A DNA stretch of 7,743 nt from an uncultured Eubacteriaceae bacterium (GTDB lineage Bacteria > Bacillota > Clostridia > Eubacteriales > Eubacteriaceae), in NCBI GenBank assembly GCA_947625585.1, contig CANQOZ010000056.1:1-7743 (forward strand). Reading direction: 5' to 3'. Position numbers and translations under genes: made by a program. How positions within the stretch are numbered: the stretch's first letter is position 1; every line of letters begins with the position of its first letter. This document shows positions 1-6,053 of this stretch, piece by piece. The notes under the pieces are model-generated. The model searched no databases. It was not told the DNA's origin and saw only the letters and a list, made by a program, of their open reading frames with translations.

Positions 1-48
1 CTTATTTTCTGCTCTTTCTAAAGTATTAGAAAAATAGGTAACAGCAGT

Positions 49-237
49 CTACAGTGGCATGTCAAATCCTTCAAGTAGGGGATCTATTAAAATGTTTTCT
101 CCATTTGAATTAATTAGGATGCTTGCATTTCCCAACCAGTAAACTCTGGTTTCGTCGTTATTTTTAAAATCATCAGGAGTTAAAGTTCTAGTATAAGATG
201 GCATAGCTTGACCATCTTTGCTCTTTTTTATATTCAT
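49..237 (-). pseudogene. 5' remnant of an MBL-fold metallo-hydrolase gene
   Basis: This encodes 62 residues and then stops at TAG. Residues 30-58 (YWLGNASILI, then ENILIDPLLEGFD) match the opening beta strands of metallo-beta-lactamase-fold hydrolases, whose full proteins are usually over 200 residues. The zinc-binding HxHxDH motif would lie further on and is absent, so this product cannot be a working hydrolase. The ATG is well supported: AAGAGG lies 6-7 nt upstream and a good promoter stands at 265-292. After the stop the same frame stays open to the window edge (16 codons, reading TAVTYFSNTLERAENK), while the other two frames close. This may be a nonsense mutation, a deletion junction or the edge of an inserted element. 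The gene follows the LysR-type gene and could be its target. The MBL assignment rests on the N-terminal strand pattern alone. Confidence 0.6.
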
Positions 238-264
238 CTCAAACCTCTTAAAATTCTTACTTTA

Positions 265-292
265 ATTATAAATCTTATATATCAAATGTCTA
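265..292 (-). promoter_or_regulatory. Sigma-A type promoter of the MBL-fold gene
   Basis: On the minus strand TAGACA (287-292, 5 of 6 consensus bases) is followed after 16 nt by a perfect TATAAT (265-270). Transcription would start near 258, giving a leader of about 20 nt with the AAGAGG ribosome site just before the ATG at 237. The MBL gene therefore does not need read-through from the LysR gene. I see no convincing T-N11-A dyad of the LysR type here. Confidence 0.6.
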
Positions 293-322
293 ATAGTTAT
301 AAAGCAAGAAAGTCTATGCTTT

Positions 323-1213
323 CTAAGCATTGTTTAAATCAATATTTTTCTTTAGTAAATCTAAAAGTTTCTGTGCCGGTTTATTTAATGATTGATCTTT
401 TTTCCAAACGAGATAACTTCCTGTTTTAAATTCAGGATAAAGTGGTATTAAGCGTACATTATCATTATTCTTAATAGAATGAACAGTTTCAATGCAGGGA
501 GCAACCGCTAAGTTATTTTCAACAAAATAAACAGCGTTTGAAAATAGGGAATAGGTAGCTAGGATGTTAAAGTTGTTTGATGTTGAGTTGAAAAAATCAG
601 GAAATTCACGGAATTTTGCAAAACGCTTTGATAAGAGAATTGGTTCATCAACTAAATCATCCCATTTAAGACAATCATAATTTTTAAATTTACTATCTTT
701 AGAAACAAGAATATACCATTTATCGAGTTCTGGTAGTTTTAGATAATTTAATCCATTTAGATCAACCGGTTCAGTTAGAATACCAATATCAATTAACTGA
801 TGATCTAATTTTTCTTTTATATCATTTGAATCGCTGTGAAAGAAGTTAAAGGTGAGTTTTGGGTATTCTTTTGAAATTTCAACTAAGTTTTTATAAAGTG
901 CTTCGGCTCCAGCTGATTCAACAGAACCAATATTGACCGTTCCTTCGAGTTCTGTCTTACTTAATAGATCTTCTTCGAGTTTTTCATCTAGTTCAGTAAT
1001 AATTCTTGCTTTATGGTAAAAGTTTAATCCATCTTCTGTTATTTCTATTGGATGTTTTGTACGGTCTATTAATTTTGTTTCATAAAAATCTTCAAGATCA
1101 TTGATTTGTCTCGACAATGTAGGTTGAGTTATATGTAGTCTCTCAGCAGCTTTGGAAAAGCTACCTTCTTCAACGATAGCAATGAAATATTTTAATAAAC
1201 GGATTTCAATCAT
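323..1213 (-). CDS. LysR-family transcriptional regulator
   Basis: This is a 296-residue protein, the usual length for LysR-type regulators. The N-terminal winged helix-turn-helix is clear: FSKAAERLHITQPTLSRQI at about residues 19-37, followed by wing residues containing KLIDRTKHPIEITEDG. The linker helix and an effector-binding domain of periplasmic-binding-protein fold (about 87-290) follow. Such proteins bind DNA as tetramers and respond to a small ligand; the ligand cannot be read from the sequence. The ATG at 1213 fits the family start (MIEIRLLKYF), but no Shine-Dalgarno site precedes it, and the terminator of the RNase R gene ends only about 17 nt upstream. A CATAAT hexamer at -14 to -9 suggests a leaderless mRNA. 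LysR proteins often control a neighbouring gene, and the nearest is the truncated MBL-fold gene downstream. Confidence 0.9.
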   Translation of the reverse strand: MIEIRLLKYFIAIVEEGSFSKAAERLHITQPTLSRQINDLEDFYETKLIDRTKHPIEITEDGLNFYHKARIITELDEKLEEDLLSKTELEGTVNIGSVESAGAEALYKNLVEISKEYPKLTFNFFHSDSNDIKEKLDHQLIDIGILTEPVDLNGLNYLKLPELDKWYILVSKDSKFKNYDCLKWDDLVDEPILLSKRFAKFREFPDFFNSTSNNFNILATYSLFSNAVYFVENNLAVAPCIETVHSIKNNDNVRLIPLYPEFKTGSYLVWKKDQSLNKPAQKLLDLLKKNIDLNNA

Positions 1214-1221
1214 TTGGAAAA

Positions 1222-1227
1222 ATTATG
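1222..1227 (-). promoter_or_regulatory. Candidate -10 box for a leaderless LysR transcript
   Basis: Read on the minus strand, CATAAT (5 of 6 to TATAAT) ends 8 nt before the ATG of the LysR gene, so transcription would begin at or within about 2 nt of the start codon. No good -35 hexamer is seen: the place for it falls inside the GC-rich terminator hairpin. The call rests on the position of the hexamer and the lack of a Shine-Dalgarno site. Confidence 0.35.
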
Positions 1228-1229
1228 GG

Positions 1230-1252
1230 AAAAGAAAAGGCCCTTTCGGGCC
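1230..1252 (-). terminator. Rho-independent terminator of the RNase R gene
   Basis: On the minus strand GGCCC-GAAA-GGGCC (1239-1252) forms a 5-bp all-GC stem with a GAAA tetraloop, followed directly by TTTTCTTTT. It begins 7 nt after the RNase R stop codon. No T-run exists in the plus direction, so it acts on minus-strand transcripts only. Confidence 0.85.
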
Positions 1253-1259
1253 GGTATAA

Positions 1260-3395
1260 TTATTGTCTTGGTACTGCTGGTAGGAAGTTTACCTGATGAG
1301 CATTGACGTCAACACTATCTAAAACAACATCAATCTCGTCACCTAAATTGTAAATTCTTCCATGATTTTCACCTACTAAGCGGTGTTTCTTTTCATCAAA
1401 GATATAATAGTCATCTCCAAGATCATGCATTTTGATTAGACCTTCAACAGTGTTTGGAAGTTCTACAAAAATTCCAAATCCTGTTACACCACTAACTGTT
1501 CCAGTGAATTTATTACCAACATAATCAGCCATATATTCGGCTTTTTTAAGTTTATCAACTTCCCTTTCGATTTCTACAGCTGTTCTTTCAGTTTCAGATG
1601 AATGGGCAGCCTGTTTTGTTATCAGTTCGTTTAGGTCATTTAATTCTTGTTTATCGAATTTCATACCATCTTCTAACATGGTCAAATTTCGATGAACAGT
1701 TAAATCAGGATACCTACGAATAGGGGAAGTAAAGTGAGTATAATTTTCAGCTCCTAGAGCATAATGTCCCTTATTTTCAGCTTGATATAGGGCTTGTTGC
1801 ATTGTTCTAAGTGCTAGAAGAGTTACTACGTTCTCGAACGGTTCTCCTTTTATGTCTTCTAACAACTGTTGATAATCTTTATTTGTAGGAACTTCACCCG
1901 GTTTTCCAAACTTAAGTCCAAGTGTTCCTAAGAAATCTCTAAATTCCTTTAATTTTTCCATATCCGGATGCGGATGGTTACGGTACATGAAGGTAAGTGG
2001 AGATTTTGATACATGTTCTGCAACAGTTTCATTAGCTAAAAGCATAAATTCTTCGATTAACTTTTCAGAAACGCCACGTTCTCTTAAGTTAACATTAATA
2101 GGTTTACCATTTTCATCAACTTCAATATAGGCTTCTTCAAAGTCAAAATCGATTGAACCTCTTTTGCCCCTACGTTCATGTCTTAGAATATCAGCTAATT
2201 CAACAGCTAAATTTAAGTCTTCCTTAAAAGGTTTTAAGTATTCCGTTGTTTCATCTTCTACACCATTTAAGAAGTCATTAACACTGTTATACGTCATTCT
2301 TGCTTTAGAATGGATGACACTCTTCTTTATATCATAATCAACGACCTGACCTTGTGGCGTTACTTCCATAATACAAGAGAAAGTTAAACGGTCCTGATCA
2401 GGAACGAGGGAGCATAGGTTATTTGATAAAGCTTCAGGAAGCATTGGAACAACTTTATCAACGGCATAAATACTTGTTCCACGTTCACTAGCTTCATTAT
2501 CAAGTTCGGTACCAGGTTTTACATAGTTGGAAACATCAGCGATATGAACGCCTAACTTATAGTTTCCATTATCTAATTTTTCTAACGAGATGGCATCGTC
2601 GAAGTCCTTAGCTGTATCTCCATCTATTGTGAAGATAGTTTCATCTCTAAGATCAAGTCTACCTTCCTTTTCTTCCTCTTTTATCTGTTTGAAGGATTCA
2701 GCTTCATTTAAAACTTCCTGTGGGAATTCTACTGGAACGTCAAAGCTCTTAATAATTGACATAACTTCGACTCCAGGTTCACCTGGTTTTCCTAAAACTT
2801 CAGTAATAACGCCTTCAGGATTCATATGTTCTTTTGGCCATTCTGTAATATCAACAACAACTTTGTCTCCATTTTCAGCACCGTTGAAGTTTTTTGGAGC
2901 AATGAAAACATCCTTATTTAACTTATCATTATCAACGATAACAAATCCATTGTTTTTATATTCTTCGAATGTACCAACAACATGGCTGTTTCCTCTTTCA
3001 AGAATTTCAACAACCCGACCTTCGGCACGATGGTTTTCATCTGCGTTTCTGAAAATTTCAATTAGAACTTTATCTTTATCATAAGCACCGTTTAAGTTAA
3101 ATGGTGCTATGTAAATATCATCTTCAAAAATATCACTGTTTGTGCGGACAAAACCAAAACCTCTTGTATTAGCTAATAGTTGTCCTTCAACCCTCGGTGG
3201 TAGGGAATAGGTTCCGTCTTCATATTTTATTAAGTGGTCACGAATGTTTTCTTTAAACAGGATATCTTTTAACTGTCTTTTCTCACGTTTACCCTTTAAA
3301 TCTAATGAGTCTACTAATTCGTTTTTTGTTTGCGGAGTATATTCAGGACTTTCGAGTTCTTCAAATAACTCCTTCTTTATTTCTTTTTTATTCAT
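1260..3395 (-). CDS. rnr: Ribonuclease R (3'-5' exoribonuclease, RNB family)
   Basis: This processive 3'-5' exoribonuclease degrades structured RNA, including rRNA, mRNA and trans-translation substrates, in the cytoplasm. With the chosen start it has 711 residues. In order there is a helical N-terminal region (about 1-65), two cold-shock/OB domains (about 65-205), the RNB catalytic domain (about 240-575) and a C-terminal S1 domain (about 628-706). The catalytic metal cluster is intact: DGDTAKDFDDA at 258-268 gives the conserved aspartates. HIADVSNYV, LCSLVPDQDRLTF and HFTSPIRRYPDLTVHR are also RNB signatures. I start at the ATG at 3395 because AAGGA lies 5 nt upstream; the in-frame TTG at 3419 has no ribosome site and sits beside the probable -10 box. 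The protein ends about five residues after the S1 domain, without the long lysine-rich tail known in E. coli RNase R. smpB, often next to rnr in Bacillota, does not follow. Confidence 0.95.
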   Translation of the reverse strand: MNKKEIKKELFEELESPEYTPQTKNELVDSLDLKGKREKRQLKDILFKENIRDHLIKYEDGTYSLPPRVEGQLLANTRGFGFVRTNSDIFEDDIYIAPFNLNGAYDKDKVLIEIFRNADENHRAEGRVVEILERGNSHVVGTFEEYKNNGFVIVDNDKLNKDVFIAPKNFNGAENGDKVVVDITEWPKEHMNPEGVITEVLGKPGEPGVEVMSIIKSFDVPVEFPQEVLNEAESFKQIKEEEKEGRLDLRDETIFTIDGDTAKDFDDAISLEKLDNGNYKLGVHIADVSNYVKPGTELDNEASERGTSIYAVDKVVPMLPEALSNNLCSLVPDQDRLTFSCIMEVTPQGQVVDYDIKKSVIHSKARMTYNSVNDFLNGVEDETTEYLKPFKEDLNLAVELADILRHERRGKRGSIDFDFEEAYIEVDENGKPINVNLRERGVSEKLIEEFMLLANETVAEHVSKSPLTFMYRNHPHPDMEKLKEFRDFLGTLGLKFGKPGEVPTNKDYQQLLEDIKGEPFENVVTLLALRTMQQALYQAENKGHYALGAENYTHFTSPIRRYPDLTVHRNLTMLEDGMKFDKQELNDLNELITKQAAHSSETERTAVEIEREVDKLKKAEYMADYVGNKFTGTVSGVTGFGIFVELPNTVEGLIKMHDLGDDYYIFDEKKHRLVGENHGRIYNLGDEIDVVLDSVDVNAHQVNFLPAVPRQ

Positions 3396-3400
3396 ATCGA

Positions 3401-3427
3401 TCCTTATTTTTTGCTTCAATTATTATA
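3401..3427 (-). promoter_or_regulatory. -10 box and ribosome site of the RNase R gene
   Basis: On the minus strand a perfect TATAAT lies at 3422-3427 and AAGGA at 3401-3405, 5 nt before the ATG at 3395. Transcription starting near 3415 gives a leader of about 20 nt and excludes the TTG at 3417-3419 as a start. The -35 element is not clear: TTGTGA at 3448-3453 is 20 nt from the -10, which is too far for a standard promoter. Confidence 0.45.
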
Positions 3428-3475
3428 TACCACGAATAATTTAAACATCACAAACTGTTTCAAAAGGAGAGAAAA

Positions 3476-3491
3476 CTTAATTAAAATTAAG
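3476..3491. promoter_or_regulatory. Inverted repeat, candidate operator 1 (CTTAAT-N4-ATTAAG)
   Basis: CTTAAT-TAAA-ATTAAG is a perfect 6+6 inverted repeat. Together with flanking bases it matches the site at 3549-3564 at 17 of 18 positions. Its centre is about 60 bp upstream of the predicted start of the surface-protein transcript and about 70 bp upstream of the predicted RNase R start, so it could serve either divergent gene. The repeat is seen directly; the operator role is inferred, and the binding protein is unknown. Confidence 0.55.
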
Positions 3492-3500
3492 AAAAATGCT

Positions 3501-3513
3501 TCAATTTCATTGA
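3501..3513. repeat. Short inverted repeat over the -35 box (TCAAT-N3-ATTGA)
   Basis: TCAAT-TTC-ATTGA is a perfect 5+5 dyad whose right arm overlaps the -35 hexamer (3510-3515) of the surface-protein promoter. A protein bound here would block RNA polymerase. It differs from the CTTAAT/ATTAAG dyads, so it would be either a different operator or chance in AT-rich DNA. Confidence 0.3.
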
Positions 3514-3537
3514 TTTTTGGTCTCTTTATACTAAAAT
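3510..3537 (+). promoter_or_regulatory. Probable promoter of the surface-protein gene
   Basis: TTGATT (3510-3515, 4 of 6) and TAAAAT (3532-3537, 5 of 6) are 16 nt apart. Transcription would start near 3544 and give a leader of about 50 nt. An overlapping alternative -10, TATACT at 3527-3532, has no fitting -35. The two matching dyads at 3476-3491 and 3549-3564 flank this promoter on both sides. Confidence 0.5.
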
Positions 3538-3548
3538 AGAGTTAATTA

Positions 3549-3564
3549 CTTAATAAAAATTAAG
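3549..3564. promoter_or_regulatory. Inverted repeat, candidate operator 2 (CTTAAT-N4-ATTAAG)
   Basis: CTTAAT-AAAA-ATTAAG repeats the dyad of 3476-3491 with one changed spacer base. It covers about +5 to +20 of the predicted surface-protein transcript, a classic repressor position. The centres of the two dyads are 73 bp apart, close to seven turns of B-DNA, so bound proteins would face the same side. Confidence 0.55.
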
Positions 3565-3577
3565 ATTATTAAGATTA
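3560..3577 (+). repeat. Tandem 9-bp direct repeat TTAAGATTA x2
   Basis: TTAAGATTA occurs twice head to tail, overlapping the right arm of operator 2 and ending just before the ribosome site. It adds a further ATTAAG half-site (3568-3573) at a 9-bp step from the one in operator 2. This could extend regulator binding or be a simple duplication in the leader. Confidence 0.6.
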
Positions 3578-3593
3578 CGGAAGGTTTTAGAAT

Positions 3594-5831
3594 ATGAAAA
3601 TTACGTGGAAAGTAGTTTATGCTTTTCTATGTTTTCTTACTGTATTCCTAATTCCTTTGGCTTATGCTGGCGAAGATGTGAGTGTCTTCTTTTATAAAGA
3701 CGGAGTCAAGATAGAGACTCCAGCTGTTGGAGATAAGGTAATGCTTCACTGCGAAAAAATTGGAGCAAACTCATCAGATTATATTAGTCTGACCCTCCAA
3801 GATAGTTCTTTAAAATTCACAAGCAATCCTAGTAAACAGACAACTAATGTTTTCGGTAGATATGCTGGTGAGAATGTATGGACTTATGAAACTGAAGTTG
3901 AAGTTCTTACTGATAATCCAACTTTACCAAAAGCTCAATATATCAGAGACAGCTCTCAGCCGGAGTTGGAAAGCACTGAAAAACCGACCGGTGTTTCAAT
4001 AGACTTAAATTCCGGACAGATAGTGTCCCCTGGAGATACTATCTATGCCAAAGCAATACTTGAACCAAGTGCGACCGTTGATCCTGCTTATTATAACTAT
4101 CTTGAATGGACAGTAAAATATGGAGAAAACGTCATAGCATTAGAAAAGCCGAGAGGAGAAGCAGTACAGTTTACTATTCCAGATGCTGCTCTTAACAGCA
4201 GTATTGAAGTTCAAGCTGTTCTAAAAGGATCAGAATGTGGTTTAAGTTCTGATATGGCAGCTAAGACAGTTAATCTTAAAGTAAATGATGAATCATTAAG
4301 TATACAGATTTTCCCGTCTACTGATTCTGAAGGTGTAGTAGCTGGAAAATACCTAGGTTTCTCATCGGAATTATTAAGAAACGGAAAAATTGCTGAAGAC
4401 TCAGCTAAGGAAGATCTTACTTATTGGTGGACAGCACAAATTGGACAACAATTTGTCAACGGCCAAAAACGTAATACACCAACCTATGTTCTCAGTCCGG
4501 ATGATACTGGTACTTTAACAGTTTATCTTACTGTAACTTTAAAAAACGGAATAACCCTTGAATCAAACCATATTACAAAAACAGTTGTAAGTTCTGAAAG
4601 TAGCTTAGAAAGTATTGAAATAAAACAGCTTGAAACAGGTGAGGTACAAGCTGGTGATACCGTTGGTGTCACTTATACTTTAAATCCAAATTATGTTACA
4701 AACTTGGACGGAGCTAAATATGAATGGAAAGCTGTGAGTGATGGACAATCAATAGCAACTTCGGACAAATTAGAAGACTTTAGCTTTACTGCTCCAAAAG
4801 CAGGGGTAGTAAATGTCACTTTAACTATTACCTTAAAAGATAAAGACCCCATAGAAAGCAATACTTTACAAGTTAACGTAATAGAAGGTACTCCCACGAA
4901 GATTTATTCGGGGAATATAACTACAGATCAAGACACAAATAATTTAAAAGTGGGTGACACATTAACGCTAAATGCCGATCTTGTAACCGAAGGCGGTCAA
5001 AATATTAATTACAGTTGGAAAGCAACTAATGAAAGTGGTGAAACTTTAGGTGAAAGTAATGAATTAAAAGACTTTTCAGTAAAACCTGACAAGCCTGAAA
5101 ATATAACAGTTACTTTCTCGGCAGAAGTTCAACCACAAAGTGAAGCCGAAGAAGTTGGCAATGATGGTTATAAAGCAATCAAGTTAATTAAAAACTATTC
5201 ATTTAAAGAAAATGAATCTGTTTCGACTAATGATCCGGTTACTCCAAATCCAGAAAATACAGATAACAACCGGATTATCGAAGGTGATATTAAAATGAAT
5301 CATTCTACAACGAATGATTCTGTTACTGATAACATAACAGTTAAAAAAGAGCCGGCTTCAGCTTCTAGCACAAGTTCGGAAACAGATAAAAAAACGGTTG
5401 AAAAAGTTAAAACAGATATTCCGAAAGAAAAATCGAATAGTTCTGAAAAGCCAGCTTCAACAACAAAGCAAACAACGGAAGATACTACCAAACAGGAAAG
5501 CAGTATAACTAGTGGAAGTACTAATGAAAGTAATCCTTCAAATCAGGGTACGACTAATGTTACTACAGGAGTTAAAACCTCTTCTTTAAATTCTGCTCCA
5601 GTTAGTTCTCAACAGTCAAGCCCAAGTAACTATAAAACCATTTCTAGTACTCCAGTAGGTTCACAAGCTAATACTTCAAAAACAAGTAATGTTTTTAATA
5701 AAAGCTCAAATATTACGAACCCGAAAACCGGAACAAATTTTACGGTTGGACAGATCCTAGTTATATCTGTTTGTAGTGTCCTTATCGTTTTTTCAATCAT
5801 TCTATTAATACGTAAAAGACGTCAATCCTAG
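3594..5831 (+). CDS. Sortase-anchored surface protein with Ig-like repeats
   Basis: This 745-residue protein is exported and probably linked to peptidoglycan. Residues 1-25 form a signal peptide (hydrophobic core, likely cut after AYA-25), without a YSIRK motif. Residues 26-110 are a distinct N-terminal region. About four Ig-like units follow (about 132-231, 234-332, 337-431, 433-515), each beta-rich; a central Trp recurs (EWTV, YWWTA, YEWKA, YSWKA) and units 1, 3 and 4 carry a GDT motif. Residues 540-708 are a Ser/Thr/Asn/Lys-rich low-complexity stalk that would span the wall. The end is a cell-wall sorting signal: NPKTG at 709-713, a membrane segment at about 721-739, then RKRRQS. NPKTG replaces LPXTG, so a variant sortase is implied. 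GGAAGG lies 9 nt before the ATG. It is monocistronic, with its own promoter and terminator. An adhesin or matrix-binding role is plausible, but no ligand domain is recognisable. Confidence 0.88.
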   Translation: MKITWKVVYAFLCFLTVFLIPLAYAGEDVSVFFYKDGVKIETPAVGDKVMLHCEKIGANSSDYISLTLQDSSLKFTSNPSKQTTNVFGRYAGENVWTYETEVEVLTDNPTLPKAQYIRDSSQPELESTEKPTGVSIDLNSGQIVSPGDTIYAKAILEPSATVDPAYYNYLEWTVKYGENVIALEKPRGEAVQFTIPDAALNSSIEVQAVLKGSECGLSSDMAAKTVNLKVNDESLSIQIFPSTDSEGVVAGKYLGFSSELLRNGKIAEDSAKEDLTYWWTAQIGQQFVNGQKRNTPTYVLSPDDTGTLTVYLTVTLKNGITLESNHITKTVVSSESSLESIEIKQLETGEVQAGDTVGVTYTLNPNYVTNLDGAKYEWKAVSDGQSIATSDKLEDFSFTAPKAGVVNVTLTITLKDKDPIESNTLQVNVIEGTPTKIYSGNITTDQDTNNLKVGDTLTLNADLVTEGGQNINYSWKATNESGETLGESNELKDFSVKPDKPENITVTFSAEVQPQSEAEEVGNDGYKAIKLIKNYSFKENESVSTNDPVTPNPENTDNNRIIEGDIKMNHSTTNDSVTDNITVKKEPASASSTSSETDKKTVEKVKTDIPKEKSNSSEKPASTTKQTTEDTTKQESSITSGSTNESNPSNQGTTNVTTGVKTSSLNSAPVSSQQSSPSNYKTISSTPVGSQANTSKTSNVFNKSSNITNPKTGTNFTVGQILVISVCSVLIVFSIILLIRKRRQS

Positions 5832-5857
5832 TTGATGAGCTTTTAAACTTTTTACTT

Positions 5858-5885
5858 TCAAAAGGCCCAATCGGGCCCTTTTTTT
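5858..5885 (+). terminator. Rho-independent terminator of the surface-protein gene
   Basis: GGCCC-AATC-GGGCC (5864-5877) forms a 5-bp GC stem, followed after one C by seven T residues. Upstream A residues can pair with part of the T-run. It starts about 30 nt after the TAG stop. A shorter TTTT on the other strand may give weak activity in the minus direction. Confidence 0.9.
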
Positions 5886-5970
5886 ATCTCTTATTTTCCT
5901 GATTAAAGATTTATATAGTTGTTTGTAATTTAAACCAATTAGAAATTTTAAGTTTTCAAAAGAGAACTAA

Positions 5971-6013
5971 TAAAAAAGGAGCTGACCATTATAATAAAAC
6001 TGGTCAAGCTCCC
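5971..6013 (-). terminator. Rho-independent terminator after the secreted-peptidase gene
   Basis: On the minus strand GGAGCT (one bulged T) GACCA pairs with TGGTC-AGCTCC across a 12-nt AT-rich loop (arms 6001-6012 and 5978-5988). TTTTTTA follows directly (plus 5971-5977). It lies about 40 nt beyond the stop codon at 6054 and probably ends the transcript that starts in or before the M29 aminopeptidase gene. The 222-bp gap it shares with the plus-strand terminator holds no gene. Confidence 0.85.
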
Positions 6014-6053
6014 AACAAATTTTATATCTTAAATTGACAATATTATTTAGGTT

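Noticed and set aside
304..328. Possible terminator after the LysR gene (AGAAAG-CATAGA-CTTTCT on the minus strand)
   Set aside because: The 6-bp stem is AT-rich, includes the stop codon and is followed by TTGCTTTATAA, not a T-run; too weak to call.
2590..3084. Open frame of 164 codons on the plus strand inside the RNase R gene
   Set aside because: It is antisense to a fully conserved coding region, is Ser/Thr/Phe-rich as expected for a shadow frame, and has no promoter or ribosome site of note.
3396..3419. Eight-residue N-terminal extension of RNase R from a TTG codon at 3419
   Set aside because: The TTG has no ribosome site and lies directly beside the probable -10 box, while the ATG at 3395 has AAGGA 5 nt upstream.
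3448..3453. TTGTGA as the -35 box of the RNase R promoter
   Set aside because: Only 4 of 6 bases match and the 20-nt spacing to TATAAT is outside the normal range.
3463..3499. AAAAGGAG followed by ATG at 3497 as a small gene start before the surface-protein gene
   Set aside because: The ATG is nearly 30 nt from the purine-rich site, and the region is occupied by the regulatory dyads and lies upstream of the predicted transcript start.
5300..5491. Minus-strand open frame opposite the Ser/Thr stalk
   Set aside because: It arises from the biased codons of the low-complexity stalk on the other strand; the translation is a Val/Ser/Phe-rich shadow.
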